This document shows, piece by piece, positions 27,566 through 38,393 of a stretch of 64,000 nucleotides of DNA. Position 1 is the stretch's first letter. Each line of letters opens with the position of its first letter. Below the pieces are notes generated by a model that was not told the DNA's origin, made no database searches, and saw nothing but the letters and a program-made list of their open reading frames with translations. This stretch comes from Pseudomonadota bacterium (lineage in GTDB: Bacteria; Desulfobacterota; Desulfobulbia; Desulfobulbales; JAHJIY01). The DNA is taken from assembly GCA_018823175.1 (NCBI GenBank), contig JAHJIY010000067.1, forward strand, positions 1 through 64,000, read 5' to 3'. Made by a program: the position numbers and the translations under genes.

Positions 27566-30111
27566 TTGGCAACCACGTTGACTAGTTTGTTTTTAACCAC
27601 GATCACCTTGCGGATTTTTGTCTCACCGATAAATTTTTGGATCTTTTCATCGGCCAGCGCCTGTTGTTTTAAGTCTTCCTCGCTGATGTCGGGGGCGACC
27701 TGCAATCTGCCTCTTACCTTGCCGTTGACCTGAATTACGATGGTCAGCTCATCTTCTTTGGCTGCTTCGGGATTAAAGCCCGGCCAGGCGGTATGATCAA
27801 GACTGTCCAGGTGCCCGGTCTGTTCCCAGAGTTCGGCGCAGAAATGCGGAACCATCGGGTAAAGCAGGAGCAGGACTGAGTCAACCGCTTCGCGGATCAC
27901 CGTTTGATCTATCTTTTCGGTTGTGGCTTCGCCGGTCAGTGAAAACATGGTGTTGGTTAATTCCATAACCGCGCTGATCGCGGTATTGAAATGAAAATTT
28001 ACTTCAATATCACCGCTCACCTTGCGGATGGTTTGATGAGTTTTTCGATGTAAGGTCCGGCTGGCGTTATTCAGGCGGTCGGGATCAATCTCGGTCCGAG
28101 CCTTACTTGTTGAATCGCAATTGGCCACGATAAAACGGTAAACCCGGTTCAGAAAACGAAACGCCCCTTCCACCCCCTGGTCGTTCCATTCCAGGTCGCG
28201 TTCGGGTGGGGCGGCGAAAAGACTGAACAGCCTGACGGTGTCAGCCCCGTATTTTTCTACCAGGTCATTGGGGTCGACGACATTGCCCTTGGATTTGGAC
28301 ATCTTGCTGCCGTCCTTGATCACCATCCCCTGGGTCAGGAGATTTTTGAAAGGTTCATCAATGGTAAGATATCCAAGATCCCGCATGATTTTGGTGAAGA
28401 AGCGGGAGTATAAGAGGTGGAGAATAGCATGCTCGACCCCGCCGATATATTGGTCGACGGACAGCCAGTAATCAACGGCCTCTTTTTTCAGCGGCCCATC
28501 GGTAAAATCCGGGCAGGTGTAACGGGCGAAATACCATGATGACTCGACAAAGGTATCCATGGTGTCGGTCTCGCGGCGGGCTTCGCCTTGACAGGACGGG
28601 CAGGTTGTCTGGTAGAAACTTTTTAAGGTATGAAGCGGGGATTTGCCGCTTTTATCGAATTTGACGTCGGTCGGCAGGCTGATTGGTAAATCTTCTTCCG
28701 GAACCGGTTGCATCCCGCATTTTTGGCAACTGATCATCGGGATTGGTGCACCCCAGTAGCGCTGGCGCGAAATGCCCCAATCCCGCAGGCGGAAAGTGGT
28801 GCGGGCTTTGCCGAAGCCTTTTTGGGCGGCATGATTAATAATCGCTTCCTGGGCCTTTTCCGAATCCAGACCGTCAAACTCGGCGGAGCCGGTCAAAACT
28901 CCGCTCTCGCAGTAGGCGGCCTCTAACGATGATATTTCCAGGGTTCGGTTGGCTGGTTGAATCACAATTTTTATTGGGATGCCGTATTTTTGGGCAAACT
29001 CGAAATCGCGTTGGTCATGGGCCGGCACCGCCATTACCGCGCCGGTGCCGTATTCCATCAGGACGAAATTTGCCGTGTAGATCGGGATCCGCTCATCATT
29101 AAACGGGTTGATGCAATAGCGGCCGGTAAACACCCCTTCTTTTTCAAGTTCTTCCCCTGGTTTTTTCCCCTGCTTCAAGTTTTTGGTGCGCAGAACAAAC
29201 TCGGCTACTTCCTTTTCGTGGGTCGTACCTTTGCTTAGTTTCTCGACTAAAGGGTGCTCCGGGGCGATTGACATGAAGGTCGCGCCGAAGATGGTATCTG
29301 GTCTGGTTGTAAAGATCTGCAGGATGTCATCCATCCCTTCCACCGGGAAATCAACTTCCGCCCCGACGCTTTTGCCGATCCAGTTGCGTTGCATGGTTAG
29401 AACTTTTTCCGGCCAGCCGGTCAGGTTATCGCATTCCGCCAGCAGTTCCTCGGCATAATCGGTTATTTTAAAAAACCAACCGTTCATTTCCCTGGGCTGG
29501 ACCTGGTGGTCACAGCGCCAGCAAAGTCCGTCGATTACCTGTTCGTTGGCCAGGACAGTCTGACAGTCCTCACACCAGTTGACTGTGGTCTTCTTTTGAT
29601 AGACCAGACCCTTTTTGAATAATTTGACAAAGAACAACTGTTCCCAGCGGTAATAATCAGGGTTGCAGGTGGCGAGCTCGCGGTTCCAATCGTAGGAAAA
29701 GCCCATGCGCTGCAACTGTTTTTTCATGTAATCGATATTTTCGTAGGTCCACTTTGCCGGGTGGGTATTGTTTTTGATCGCGGCGTTTTCCGCCGGTAGG
29801 CCAAAGGCGTCCCAGCCCATGGGATGCAGGACATTGAAACCCTTCATCCTTTTGTAACGGGCAACCACATCGCCGATGGTATAGTTGCGGACATGGCCCA
29901 TGTGGATGCGGCCCGAAGGGTAGGGGAACATTTCCAGCTGGTAATATTTTTTTCGTGAGGGATCTTCGCTGGCCTTAAAGGCATGTGTGGAGAGCCACCT
30001 TTCGCGCCATTTTTGTTCTATGGCGTTAAAATCATATTTTATTTCTGGTTCGGAGGTCATTTTTTGATCCTGAAAGGATGTATTTTTATGGCATTGAGTC
30101 GGCGTAGTCAT
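27562..30111 (-). CDS. leuS: Leucyl-tRNA synthetase
   Basis: [24 protein letters not shown], editing-domain motifs; start may be downstream. Confidence 0.97.
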   Translation of the reverse strand: MTTPTQCHKNTSFQDQKMTSEPEIKYDFNAIEQKWRERWLSTHAFKASEDPSRKKYYQLEMFPYPSGRIHMGHVRNYTIGDVVARYKRMKGFNVLHPMGWDAFGLPAENAAIKNNTHPAKWTYENIDYMKKQLQRMGFSYDWNRELATCNPDYYRWEQLFFVKLFKKGLVYQKKTTVNWCEDCQTVLANEQVIDGLCWRCDHQVQPREMNGWFFKITDYAEELLAECDNLTGWPEKVLTMQRNWIGKSVGAEVDFPVEGMDDILQIFTTRPDTIFGATFMSIAPEHPLVEKLSKGTTHEKEVAEFVLRTKNLKQGKKPGEELEKEGVFTGRYCINPFNDERIPIYTANFVLMEYGTGAVMAVPAHDQRDFEFAQKYGIPIKIVIQPANRTLEISSLEAAYCESGVLTGSAEFDGLDSEKAQEAIINHAAQKGFGKARTTFRLRDWGISRQRYWGAPIPMISCQKCGMQPVPEEDLPISLPTDVKFDKSGKSPLHTLKSFYQTTCPSCQGEARRETDTMDTFVESSWYFARYTCPDFTDGPLKKEAVDYWLSVDQYIGGVEHAILHLLYSRFFTKIMRDLGYLTIDEPFKNLLTQGMVIKDGSKMSKSKGNVVDPNDLVEKYGADTVRLFSLFAAPPERDLEWNDQGVEGAFRFLNRVYRFIVANCDSTSKARTEIDPDRLNNASRTLHRKTHQTIRKVSGDIEVNFHFNTAISAVMELTNTMFSLTGEATTEKIDQTVIREAVDSVLLLLYPMVPHFCAELWEQTGHLDSLDHTAWPGFNPEAAKEDELTIVIQVNGKVRGRLQVAPDISEEDLKQQALADEKIQKFIGETKIRKVIVVKNKLVNVVAN

Positions 30112-31456
30112 GCTGACTCAGATTTTCAAATGTCGTAATATAGTCGATAAAGGCCAGATCAATTGAGCCAGTTGGGCCGTTTCGCTGTTTACCGATGATG
30201 ATTTCGGCAATGCCGCGTTTGGGATTGTCTTCTGATTTATTGTAAACTTCGTCCCGGTAAATAAAGCAGATGACATCGGCGTCCTGTTCAATGGCGCCTG
30301 ATTCCCTCAGGTCTGAAAGTTGAGGCCGCTTGTTTGGTCGGCTTTCCAAACTTCGGTTTAACTGGGACAGGGCAATGACCGGAATTTTTAATTCTTTGGC
30401 CATGGCCTTTAATGAGCGGGAGATTTCACTGATCTCCTGTTCGCGTCTTTCGGTTGAAGTGCGGCCCCGCATGAGCTGCAGATAGTCAACGACCACCAGT
30501 CCCAGATTATGCTCGGTTTTAAGTCGCCTGGCCTTGGCCCGCATCTCAAGAATCGAGATGGCCGGTGTATCGTCGATGTAGATCGGCGCGTCCTGAAGCA
30601 TTGCCGTTGCCCTGGCCAGTTTGGGCCAATCCGTTTCCTTGATGAATCCGGTCCGGATATTCTGGGAATTGACCCGGCTCACCGAGCAAAGCATTCTCAT
30701 GCCCAATTGTTCCTTTGACATCTCCAGGCTGAAAACGCCGACCGGGACCTTGTGAAACATGGCGGCGTTCTGGGCGATATTCATGGCCAGGGCGGTTTTG
30801 CCCATACTGGGGCGGGCCGCCAGAATAATCAGATCAGATGGTTGTAAGCCGGCCGTCATTTTGTCGAATTCGTGATAGTCGGTGGGGATTCCGGTAATAA
30901 GTTCTTTCCGTTCCGACAGTTTTTCGATTGTTTTGAAGGCCTCGCTGGCGATAGAACTCATCGGATGAAAGGCTTGCTTGCTTTTTGAGCGGGATATTTC
31001 GAAGATGGTTTGTTCGGTATCATCGAGCAGGCCGTCGATGTCATCCTGTTCTTCGTAACAACGACTGGCAATATCAGTGGTGGTTGATATCAGTTGGCGC
31101 AGGATGGATTTTGACCGGACAATATTTGCGTAATAGGAGATGTTTGCGGCAACCGGGACAATATCAGTCAGAGAAGCTATGTAGGCCGGGCCTCCTGCCT
31201 CATTGAGTTTGTTCTGGTCCTGCAGCAGACTGGTTATGGTGACCAGATCCTGTGGTTCGGCCTTGTCAAAGAGCTTGATCATGGCCTCGAAGATTATTTT
31301 GTGATTGTCACGGTAAAAATCATCCGGAGTTAATAATTCTACCGCCCTGACTACGGCTCCAGATTGTAAAAGAATAGAACCTAGAACACATTGTTCCGCG
31401 TCAAGGTTTTGCGGAGGAAGCCTGTGGTGAGAAGAGGATTGTTTGGCGGATTCCAT
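30086..31456 (-). CDS. dnaB: Replicative DNA helicase DnaB
   Basis: [35 protein letters not shown]; no intein seen. Confidence 0.97.
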   Translation of the reverse strand: MESAKQSSSHHRLPPQNLDAEQCVLGSILLQSGAVVRAVELLTPDDFYRDNHKIIFEAMIKLFDKAEPQDLVTITSLLQDQNKLNEAGGPAYIASLTDIVPVAANISYYANIVRSKSILRQLISTTTDIASRCYEEQDDIDGLLDDTEQTIFEISRSKSKQAFHPMSSIASEAFKTIEKLSERKELITGIPTDYHEFDKMTAGLQPSDLIILAARPSMGKTALAMNIAQNAAMFHKVPVGVFSLEMSKEQLGMRMLCSVSRVNSQNIRTGFIKETDWPKLARATAMLQDAPIYIDDTPAISILEMRAKARRLKTEHNLGLVVVDYLQLMRGRTSTERREQEISEISRSLKAMAKELKIPVIALSQLNRSLESRPNKRPQLSDLRESGAIEQDADVICFIYRDEVYNKSEDNPKRGIAEIIIGKQRNGPTGSIDLAFIDYITTFENLSQHDYADSMP

Positions 31457-31610
31457 AAAAAACCAGGAGCGGAGGATAATGTATCGATAATAGTGTTAAC
31501 CCGAATCTGTCGGGGAGACACTAACTGACCGGCATCTTTTTGGAATTTGCTGGTCGGTAGACCATTGACTCAGGTCTACGTGCGGCAAAAAAGTATTGCT
31601 AAATATATGA

Positions 31611-31646
31611 TTTTGTTCCCCTGCGGATTTCCGCAGGGGAACAAAA
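31611..31646. terminator. Perfect 16-bp stem hairpin directly after the rplI stop
   Basis: TTTTGTTCCCCTGCGG-attt-CCGCAGGGGAACAAAA; no clear U tract beyond the stem. Confidence 0.55.
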
Positions 31647-31649
31647 TGA

Positions 31650-32111
31650 CTATTCTGCCTTTGTTTCGGTCAAGGGAACGATCTGCACCTTTACTTCGGT
31701 GTTCATCTGGTAGCCTACCTTTACATTTACCATGATTTCACCGAGAGTTTTGATCGGTTCGTCCAGAAGAATTTTCTTCTTGTCGATTTCGACTCCGAGA
31801 GCAGCCATTTTAGCCGCAATATCTGCAGAAGTTACAGAGCCGAAAAGTTTGTTTTCCTCTCCGGCCCGATGTTCGATAACTACGGTGATCCCGGATATTT
31901 TCTTGGCCAAGGCTTCAGAGGCTGATCTTATTTCAGCTTTCTTGGCCTCGATCGCAGATTTTTCCTGTTCCAGGATTGCCAGATTCATTTTGTTGGCCAT
32001 TACCGCCTTACCGTGAGGGATGAGAAAGTTACGACCGAATCCGTCCTTTACTTTAACAACATCACCAACTTCACCGAGAGTGTCGATGGTTTTTTTAAGA
32101 ATAAGTTCCAT
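31650..32111 (-). CDS. rplI: 50S ribosomal protein L9
   Basis: MELILKKTIDTLGEVGDVVKVKDGFGRNFLIPHGKAV. Confidence 0.96.
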   Translation of the reverse strand: MELILKKTIDTLGEVGDVVKVKDGFGRNFLIPHGKAVMANKMNLAILEQEKSAIEAKKAEIRSASEALAKKISGITVVIEHRAGEENKLFGSVTSADIAAKMAALGVEIDKKKILLDEPIKTLGEIMVNVKVGYQMNTEVKVQIVPLTETKAE

Positions 32112-32319
32112 TTTTTACCTCCACCTAATCCAGCAGGGCTGGACTCTTTTTAGTACCCCCGGAGGGGGGTAATTTTTTTAAAATATCCTTCGGGTACGCT
32201 GTTCAGTATCCTCAGGGTATGAGACCCTCTACCGTTTCATGCCTTTTCTGATGGCTATCAAAACTACTCATAACATCTGCCTTTCCGGGTAGATGTATAA
32301 CTCAAAGGGCCTGAATAAT

Positions 32320-33279
32320 TTATAAACTATAATTGTCCTGATCTTTTTTCGGCTTTGGTTTTCTGAAATCAACCCAGACATCAATAAGTCCGGTTATTGC
32401 CAATAAGATGACTCCTGAGGCCTGAATAATTATCATAAAATAAATCAAGGCTTTTAGTGGTTGTGGCACCAACCATCTGGCCAGTAAACTGGTAAGGACG
32501 GCCAAGCCCTGGAAAAAATAGAGAGTCCCAAGAATAAAAACGAGATTGAGACCAGCTATGTTTAAAACGTTTACCGGCAATATGAAAAACAGCCCGTTGG
32601 CAATCACAAATATTACCAGATTTTCGGGTAACCGCCATTCACTGAACCTGCGCCATGGTGATGGGATGGCCTGTCTTGTCATCAGCCATTGGCCGATAAT
32701 CATATTGAGACAGGCCGTACTCAAGAGAGTACTTAGCAGCATACCAGGAAACATTTTAGGGAAAAGGAGTCTTAGTTCCTTGAACGCTGTCTCTATTTCC
32801 GCCAGTTCAGTTGGCGACAGTTTCTTGGTTTTGCTGTACATCTCCAAGGTTGCTACCAATCCCTGATCAAGACTTTCCAGTAATTCCTGGTAGGGATTGA
32901 TGTTTTCAATGGCACCATAAATTATGGCCCATATAAACCAACCTGCCATCAACGTTATTGTGACATTTGTCCCAGTCTGGACGGGTGTCAGTTCTTTTTT
33001 GAGAGACATTGCCAGAACGAAACCGGCGGGCAGCATCGCTATAGAAAGGAAGAGCCCCGGGAATGATCCCAAAAAAGTTGTAATGGCCCCCGCAACAAAA
33101 ACGGCGGCGGCAATGATGTTGGATCCATTTCTGAACCCGTATCGCGATAAATAATAGAAGGCTGGCAACGGAACAAAAAACTGTAGCCATACCATTCCAA
33201 GATTGACCGCCGGTAAAAATAAAATCAATGCGGTAATCGCAACCGCTTCAAGTCGGAGGCTGTCTTGCCGGTAAATCAT
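32320..33279 (-). CDS. DUF2232 / YybS-like membrane protein
   Basis: Polytopic membrane protein between rpsR and rplI, a known conserved position. Confidence 0.75.
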   Translation of the reverse strand: MIYRQDSLRLEAVAITALILFLPAVNLGMVWLQFFVPLPAFYYLSRYGFRNGSNIIAAAVFVAGAITTFLGSFPGLFLSIAMLPAGFVLAMSLKKELTPVQTGTNVTITLMAGWFIWAIIYGAIENINPYQELLESLDQGLVATLEMYSKTKKLSPTELAEIETAFKELRLLFPKMFPGMLLSTLLSTACLNMIIGQWLMTRQAIPSPWRRFSEWRLPENLVIFVIANGLFFILPVNVLNIAGLNLVFILGTLYFFQGLAVLTSLLARWLVPQPLKALIYFMIIIQASGVILLAITGLIDVWVDFRKPKPKKDQDNYSL

Positions 33280-33309
33280 AAATTCCTCGGCAAAGTAATA
33301 ATTCTTCCC

Positions 33310-33594
33310 TTAGATATTTGGATTGCCGGTATAAGGCAGCAGGGCAATCTGGCGGGCTCTTTTAATAGCCTCGGTCATCTGACGCTGATGTTTGGCGCAG
33401 TTGCCGTAAATACGTCTGGGGATTATTTTGCTCCGCTCGGTCAGGAAATTACGCAGGGTTCTAACTTCTTTATAGTCAATTACAAGTTCTGTGTCAGTGC
33501 AAAACCGACAAACTTTTTTGCGGGTGAAAGCTTTTCTTTTTCTGACAGGTTGGGTGGTTTTTCTTTTAAATGCCATTTTTATATCTCCGTTCAA
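33310..33594 (-). CDS. rpsR: 30S ribosomal protein S18
   Basis: [60 protein letters not shown]. Confidence 0.97.
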   Translation of the reverse strand: MNGDIKMAFKRKTTQPVRKRKAFTRKKVCRFCTDTELVIDYKEVRTLRNFLTERSKIIPRRIYGNCAKHQRQMTEAIKRARQIALLPYTGNPNI

Positions 33595-33654
33595 ATTTTC
33601 GCATAGTCAATGGGGCGTCAAATTGTACCAATAAGGAATAGATGAATATTGTTT

Positions 33655-34056
33655 TTATTCATCTTCATCATCAAGGTCTTCGTCTTCTGCCAAATCTTCA
33701 TCTTCTTCCCCTATCGGAGAGGTTGATTTTGCGGTCTCAGTCTCAACGCCAGGTTCGGCAGGGATAAATACTTCCTGAGTTTTGACGGTCATATATTTAA
33801 GAACACGGTCATCAATTCTGAATATTCTTTCAAGCTCATCGACTGCCTCGGGCTGACCGGCATATTCGATCAGTACGTAATAGCCTTGTTCTTCTTTATT
33901 GATCTGGTAGGCGAGTTTTTTCAGGCCCCATTTGTCAATTTTGACGATGGAACCGCCAAAGTTCTCAATGATTCCTGTTGTCTTGGCGACAATCTCGTTG
34001 ATGATCTCATCCCCGGAATTGGGATGGATGATAGAAATGGTTTCGTATCTACGCAT
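33655..34056 (-). CDS. rpsF: 30S ribosomal protein S6
   Basis: MRRYETISIIHPNSGDE...DKWGLKKLAYQINKEEQGYYVLIEY. Confidence 0.96.
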   Translation of the reverse strand: MRRYETISIIHPNSGDEIINEIVAKTTGIIENFGGSIVKIDKWGLKKLAYQINKEEQGYYVLIEYAGQPEAVDELERIFRIDDRVLKYMTVKTQEVFIPAEPGVETETAKSTSPIGEEDEDLAEDEDLDDEDE

Positions 34057-34328
34057 TATTTCCTCCTTGTGGACTTAATGGCCCTCATTCTTGAATCTCG
34101 GACAGAGAGCAAGAAGGTTGTATCATGGCTTCTTTTAGGATACCTGTAATATATTATTGCCGGTCCCTGGAAAAGATCGCCTGTTTAGCACTTTACCCCG
34201 TTGGTAAAGGCCAAAAAAATAAACACATCAGATAACATAGTAGCTGTGGACTGTCAATTTATTTTGCTGAAGTTCCGTCTCGATTTCAGCAGAATATAGT
34301 CATGGATCGGGCTAGGAGTTTTTTGAAA

Positions 34329-35105
34329 TTATAGTTTAGTATTTTTCCACATTTCAAGCAGTTCTGTAATGTCGGTTTCCTGTATTGATTTGCCTGATTT
34401 TTCTGATTGTTTTTCAAGGTTTGAGAAGCGGGTCGTGAATTTGTCAGTCGCGGTCTGTAAGGATTCTTCATTGTTTATGCCGGATAAGCGGCCAATATTT
34501 ACAAGGGTCAACAATACATCCCCAAGTTCCTCATTGATTTCCTCATTTATCCCATTGTTTAATGCTGTTTTAAGTTCGGTTATTTCTTCGTCTAGTTTTT
34601 CGATTGCCTTCTCCAGGTTTGGCCATTCAAAACCTGTTTGGGCAATACGTTCGGAAACGCGCTGAGCCCTTTGTAGCGCAGGCAGCGTTTTCGGAAAAGA
34701 GAATGACGGTTTCTGTTTTTTGCCCTCGTTTTCCTCTTCTTTTATCTTGTTCCAGTTTTGCCGCATTTCAGCTTCGGAGTTGAACTTTTTGTCGCTAAAA
34801 ACATGGGGATGGCGACGGACCATCTTGACGGAGATACTTTCAAGGGCATCGGCTACTGTGAAGTCGCCTTTTTCAGCGTAAAGATTACCCAGGAATAATA
34901 TCTGGAAAAACAGGTCGCCCATTTCCTCTTTAATATTTTGGATATCATTTAAGTCAATGGCTTCAATAAGTTCATGGGTCTCTTCGAGCAAATATGGTTT
35001 GAAGGATTCGATCGTTTGTTTTTGGTCCCAGGGGCATCCATCTGAACCACGGAGTTTTTTTATGATTTCAATTAATCTAGTTAAATTGGCATTTGTTTTA
35101 GGCAT
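34329..35105 (-). CDS. mazG: Nucleoside triphosphate pyrophosphohydrolase MazG
   Basis: LRGSDGCPWDQKQTIESFKPYLLEETHELIEAI; EEMGDLFFQILF. Confidence 0.95.
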   Translation of the reverse strand: MPKTNANLTRLIEIIKKLRGSDGCPWDQKQTIESFKPYLLEETHELIEAIDLNDIQNIKEEMGDLFFQILFLGNLYAEKGDFTVADALESISVKMVRRHPHVFSDKKFNSEAEMRQNWNKIKEEENEGKKQKPSFSFPKTLPALQRAQRVSERIAQTGFEWPNLEKAIEKLDEEITELKTALNNGINEEINEELGDVLLTLVNIGRLSGINNEESLQTATDKFTTRFSNLEKQSEKSGKSIQETDITELLEMWKNTKL

Positions 35106-35476
35106 TATTTAGTCCAGGTGAAGAGATTTGGTCAGGAATTTAGCAGGGCTATTAATAATGATGTTTTCTTTAAACCTTGATTTGATTGGGATTCTGTTGT
35201 CTCAAAGTCAAAGTAAATTGAAAAGTTAGGTTTAAACGGAAACTATTTTGATTTATCAGTAATAATGTGTTATAGTAATTGATAGCAACTAGCCAAAAAG
35301 GCTAGCCTGTTCTGGGCTTTATTTTATTGTTCAATTATTTATCGAGGAGTTCTTTTCTAACATCGTAAATTTATTTTCGTTGAGAGTAATTTTTTCTTGA
35401 GTAATTTGAAATCGTTGTATTAAGCTTAAGTAACAGCATTTGTCCACATAATATATTCTTATCAGGTATTTTAAAG

Positions 35477-35923
35477 TTGTATGGAGCAAAAATCATGTCA
35501 AAAAAAATCTTATTAGAAAAACACAAGGATATCGCTCGTATTGATCAGGAATCAAAACGTACTCATGGTTGGTATGTGCGAGTGAGGTATTTCGGAAAGA
35601 CCCATTCCAAATTCTTTTCTGATCGTAAATGCGGTGGACGTTATTCCAGTCTGTTAGCAGCCCTTGCTTGGCGCGATGAGACGGAGATCAAGTTGGGCAA
35701 GAAAAGAACTGACCGGCATATCGTTACCGTTAGCAACACCAAGACCGGGGTGGTTGGCGTCAGGCTCAATGATAAACTGAATCGCTATGAAGTAAGTTGG
35801 GTTAATCCTTCCGGTAAACAAGGTAAAACATCTGTTTCAATTAAAAAGCACGGTAAGAAAAATGCTTTTGAAAAAGCTTGTGATATTAGGAAAATAAAAG
35901 AAGACCAGCGTTTGGTTGCTTAA
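35477..35923 (+). CDS. AP2-domain-like protein
   Basis: TGVVGVRLNDKLNRYEVSWVNPSGKQGKTSVSIKKHGKKNAFEKACDIRK resembles bacterial AP2 domains; start probably at 35495 (MSKK). Confidence 0.6.
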   Translation: MYGAKIMSKKILLEKHKDIARIDQESKRTHGWYVRVRYFGKTHSKFFSDRKCGGRYSSLLAALAWRDETEIKLGKKRTDRHIVTVSNTKTGVVGVRLNDKLNRYEVSWVNPSGKQGKTSVSIKKHGKKNAFEKACDIRKIKEDQRLVA

Positions 35924-35944
35924 TAATTTATCCGCATTTAGAAT

Positions 35945-35987
35945 AAAAACCCCCACGGCCTAAAGATCGTGGGGGTTTTTATTTTTT
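35945..35987 (+). terminator. Rho-independent terminator
   Basis: AAAAACCCCCACG / CGTGGGGGTTTTT stem followed by a T-rich tract. Confidence 0.85.
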
Positions 35988-36001
35988 ATCTCCGTATTTT
36001 T

Positions 36002-36130
36002 TCATATTAACTTCCGTTGCTCGACCGGTTTTTTAATGAATACGGCTGCCCCACTGTTTAATAGTTCGTCTTCAGTCTTTATCCCTCATGAAAACACCTG
36101 CCGATATCATGCCGATCGCTCGGATATCTG
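36002..36130 (-). pseudogene. Decayed receiver-domain C-terminal remnant
   Basis: Minus-strand translation gives ISDIRAIGMISAGVFMRDKD(stop/frameshift)DELLNSGAAVFIKKPVEQRKLI. Confidence 0.45.
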
Positions 36131-36152
36131 ATATATTGCTATTTGATCTGAA

Positions 36153-36614
36153 TTATTGAATGTTTTTTGCATTGGGGCTGGCGTCAGTTGCAGGTGATAA
36201 TTCCCTTTTCATGGCCATAACTATTCGGTGCCCTGCAATAAGACGCGCTCTTAATAACGAAGGCTTACTTGGTTTTACCAGATAGTCATCAGCTCCATTG
36301 GTTAAGGCGGCGATTTGTTCTTCCGGTGATTTGCGCGAACTGAACATGATTATATAGATGTATTTATTACTCTGGAGTTCACGAATGCTATGACAGACCT
36401 GCATACCGTTTAATTTTGGGAGGTTCCAATCAAGGATGGCCAATCTTATTTCCGGGTCACGGTCAATGATGATCAAGGCTTCTTCGCCATTTTCTGCCTC
36501 TATGGGTTCGTAACCCCATTTTTGGAGAAAATTGAACAATCCTTTTCTTACCACCGCATTATCTTCAGCAATCAAAACTTTGAGGCGGTTGCCGTTATTT
36601 AATGATTCGGACAT
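36153..36614 (-). CDS. Stand-alone response regulator receiver protein
   Basis: LIAEDNAVVRKGL, LAILDWNLPKLNGMQVC, NGADDYLVKPSKP. Confidence 0.9.
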   Translation of the reverse strand: MSESLNNGNRLKVLIAEDNAVVRKGLFNFLQKWGYEPIEAENGEEALIIIDRDPEIRLAILDWNLPKLNGMQVCHSIRELQSNKYIYIIMFSSRKSPEEQIAALTNGADDYLVKPSKPSLLRARLIAGHRIVMAMKRELSPATDASPNAKNIQ

Positions 36615-37155
36615 TTTCTCCCTCGCATGCTTGTCGACGATTTTTTATTTTGTCGTGGTTTTAATCTTGTCATTATTTAGTCTATAGGAAAAATATCCGT
36701 AGTGGAAATTTGTTTTTCTGCAATTTCCAGATTATGGACACAAGGGATAAACTTTTATTATCCAGTTAATTTATGAAATCTCGGGAAGTGAGTGTTTAGT
36801 GAAAATCTATTTACTCTTCGATCCGAGAAAAGTATTTTTCAGATCTTCGTTAATTATCCTGCTGATTTTACGATTACGCTCTATTCTTCTGTTGTTTTCC
36901 TCTTGACTCTGTTAATTAATGACACTATTATTTCACCCTTTTAGATTTCTTTTATTTCTTGTTCCAAGATAATTAGATTCGTTGTCTTAATCATTGGAAC
37001 TTAGTTTTTTATGATGCCCACGAGTTTGGATACTCAAAGGGCATAATCTAAACATATCTCTCAACAAGGGAATAAAAGTAGTCTGGCTTTGCCGGGTTAA
37101 GATGAGTTTTTTCCATAATGGTATCTCAAGGGGTATTTCCTGAGAGGTGCCACGT

Positions 37156-37311
37156 AAGGGTATAAGTTTCGTTTGAGCCGACAAACGACTCAACTCAGCT
37201 TTGTACCGCAAGGGCATAAGTTTCGTTTGAGTCGACAAGCGACTCAACTCAGCTTTATACCGCAAGGGCATAAGTTTCGTTTGAGTCGACAAGCGACTCA
37301 ACTCAGCTTTA
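37156..37311. repeat. 54-bp tandem repeat, ~2.9 copies, each with an 8-bp stem hairpin
   Basis: AAGGG(C/T)ATAAGTTTCGTTTGAGTCGACAAGCGACTCAACTCAGCTTTATACCGC at 37156, 37210 and 37264; TTGAGTCG-acaag-CGACTCAA. Confidence 0.95.
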
Positions 37312-37357
37312 TTGTATAGAGTGATTTTTTAGTCAAATTTTAAGGAGGGTATTAACT

Positions 37358-38281
37358 ATGTCTGTTTATGTTGTGGGACACAAAAGTCCTGATACTGATT
37401 CAGTTACTTCAGCCATTGCTTACGCCGAGTTGAAGAAGGCAATGGGGGTTGATGCTGTACCTGCGATGCAGGGAGAGCTTAACCCTGAAACTACTTTGGT
37501 TCTTGAGAAGTTTGGTTTTGCCGCTCCAGTGATTATGACTGATGGTGCCGGTAAAAAACTGATTCTTGTTGATCATAGTGATATTTCTCAGGCGCCAGAT
37601 AATCTGGATAAGGCAGAAATTATTGAGATTATCGATCATCATAAAATCGGTGATATCACCACCAACAACCCGATTCTTTTTAATGCGCAGCCGGTTGGTT
37701 GTACCGGTACTGTTTTGAAGCAGCTTTTTGAGATCAATAATGTGAAGATCACGAAGAATGTTGCTGGAATCATGCTTGCCGCTATATTGAGTGATACTGT
37801 TCTGTTCAAATCTCCAACAACCACTGAGGCCGATAAAAAAGCCTGTGATGGTCTGGCTAAAATAGCCGGTATTTCTGACATGGCAGCGTTGGCCATGGAA
37901 ATGTTCAAAGCAAAATCAGCCGTTGCCGGCGTTCCAGCCCGAGACTTGATTTTCCGTGACTATAAAGATTTTGACATGAAAGGCAAAAAAGTTGGTTGCG
38001 GTCAGCTCGAAATGGTTGATCTCTCACTGATTGACGATATGAGAGATGATCTTTACAAGACCTTGAAAGAAGTTAAGGAAGAGGGTGGTCGTCATACCAT
38101 CCTTCTGATGCTGACCGATATCATGAAAGAAGGCACCGACCTGATGGTAATCAGCGATGATGTCTCTTTTGTTGAGAAAGCTTTTAAGGTTAAAATTGAT
38201 GGTCCGACTGTCTGGATTGACGGTATGATGAGCCGTAAGAAACAGACTATCCCACCGTTACAGAGCGCTTTCGGTTGTTAA
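37358..38281 (+). CDS. ppaC: Manganese-dependent inorganic pyrophosphatase
   Basis: VVGHKSPDTDSVTSAIAYAEL, VDHSD, EIIDHHKIGDI, C-terminal SRKKQTIPPL. Confidence 0.96.
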   Translation: MSVYVVGHKSPDTDSVTSAIAYAELKKAMGVDAVPAMQGELNPETTLVLEKFGFAAPVIMTDGAGKKLILVDHSDISQAPDNLDKAEIIEIIDHHKIGDITTNNPILFNAQPVGCTGTVLKQLFEINNVKITKNVAGIMLAAILSDTVLFKSPTTTEADKKACDGLAKIAGISDMAALAMEMFKAKSAVAGVPARDLIFRDYKDFDMKGKKVGCGQLEMVDLSLIDDMRDDLYKTLKEVKEEGGRHTILLMLTDIMKEGTDLMVISDDVSFVEKAFKVKIDGPTVWIDGMMSRKKQTIPPLQSAFGC

Positions 38282-38304
38282 TTTAGTTTAGTTTTTGTGA
38301 AATT

Positions 38305-38345
38305 AAAAAGGGGCCGGTGGATTTCTTCCACCGGCCCCTTTTTTT
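38305..38345 (+). terminator. Rho-independent terminator after ppaC
   Basis: AAAAAGGGGCCGGTGG / CCACCGGCCCCTTTTTTT. Confidence 0.9.
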
Positions 38346-38393
38346 GTTTGCTAAAATATATCTATCTGAATCAGTCTAGTCTGACACTTCTGA

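Noticed and set aside
30086-31456. Intein or other insertion in dnaB
   Set aside because: Helicase motifs are contiguous and the length is normal.
36987-37301. 104-aa protein of repeated STQTKLMPLRYKAELSRL
   Set aside because: Produced by the 54-bp tandem DNA repeat (multiple of 3); no ribosome-binding site or family resemblance.
37156-37311. CRISPR array
   Set aside because: Units are contiguous and nearly identical over the whole 54 bp; there are no unique spacers and no cas genes.
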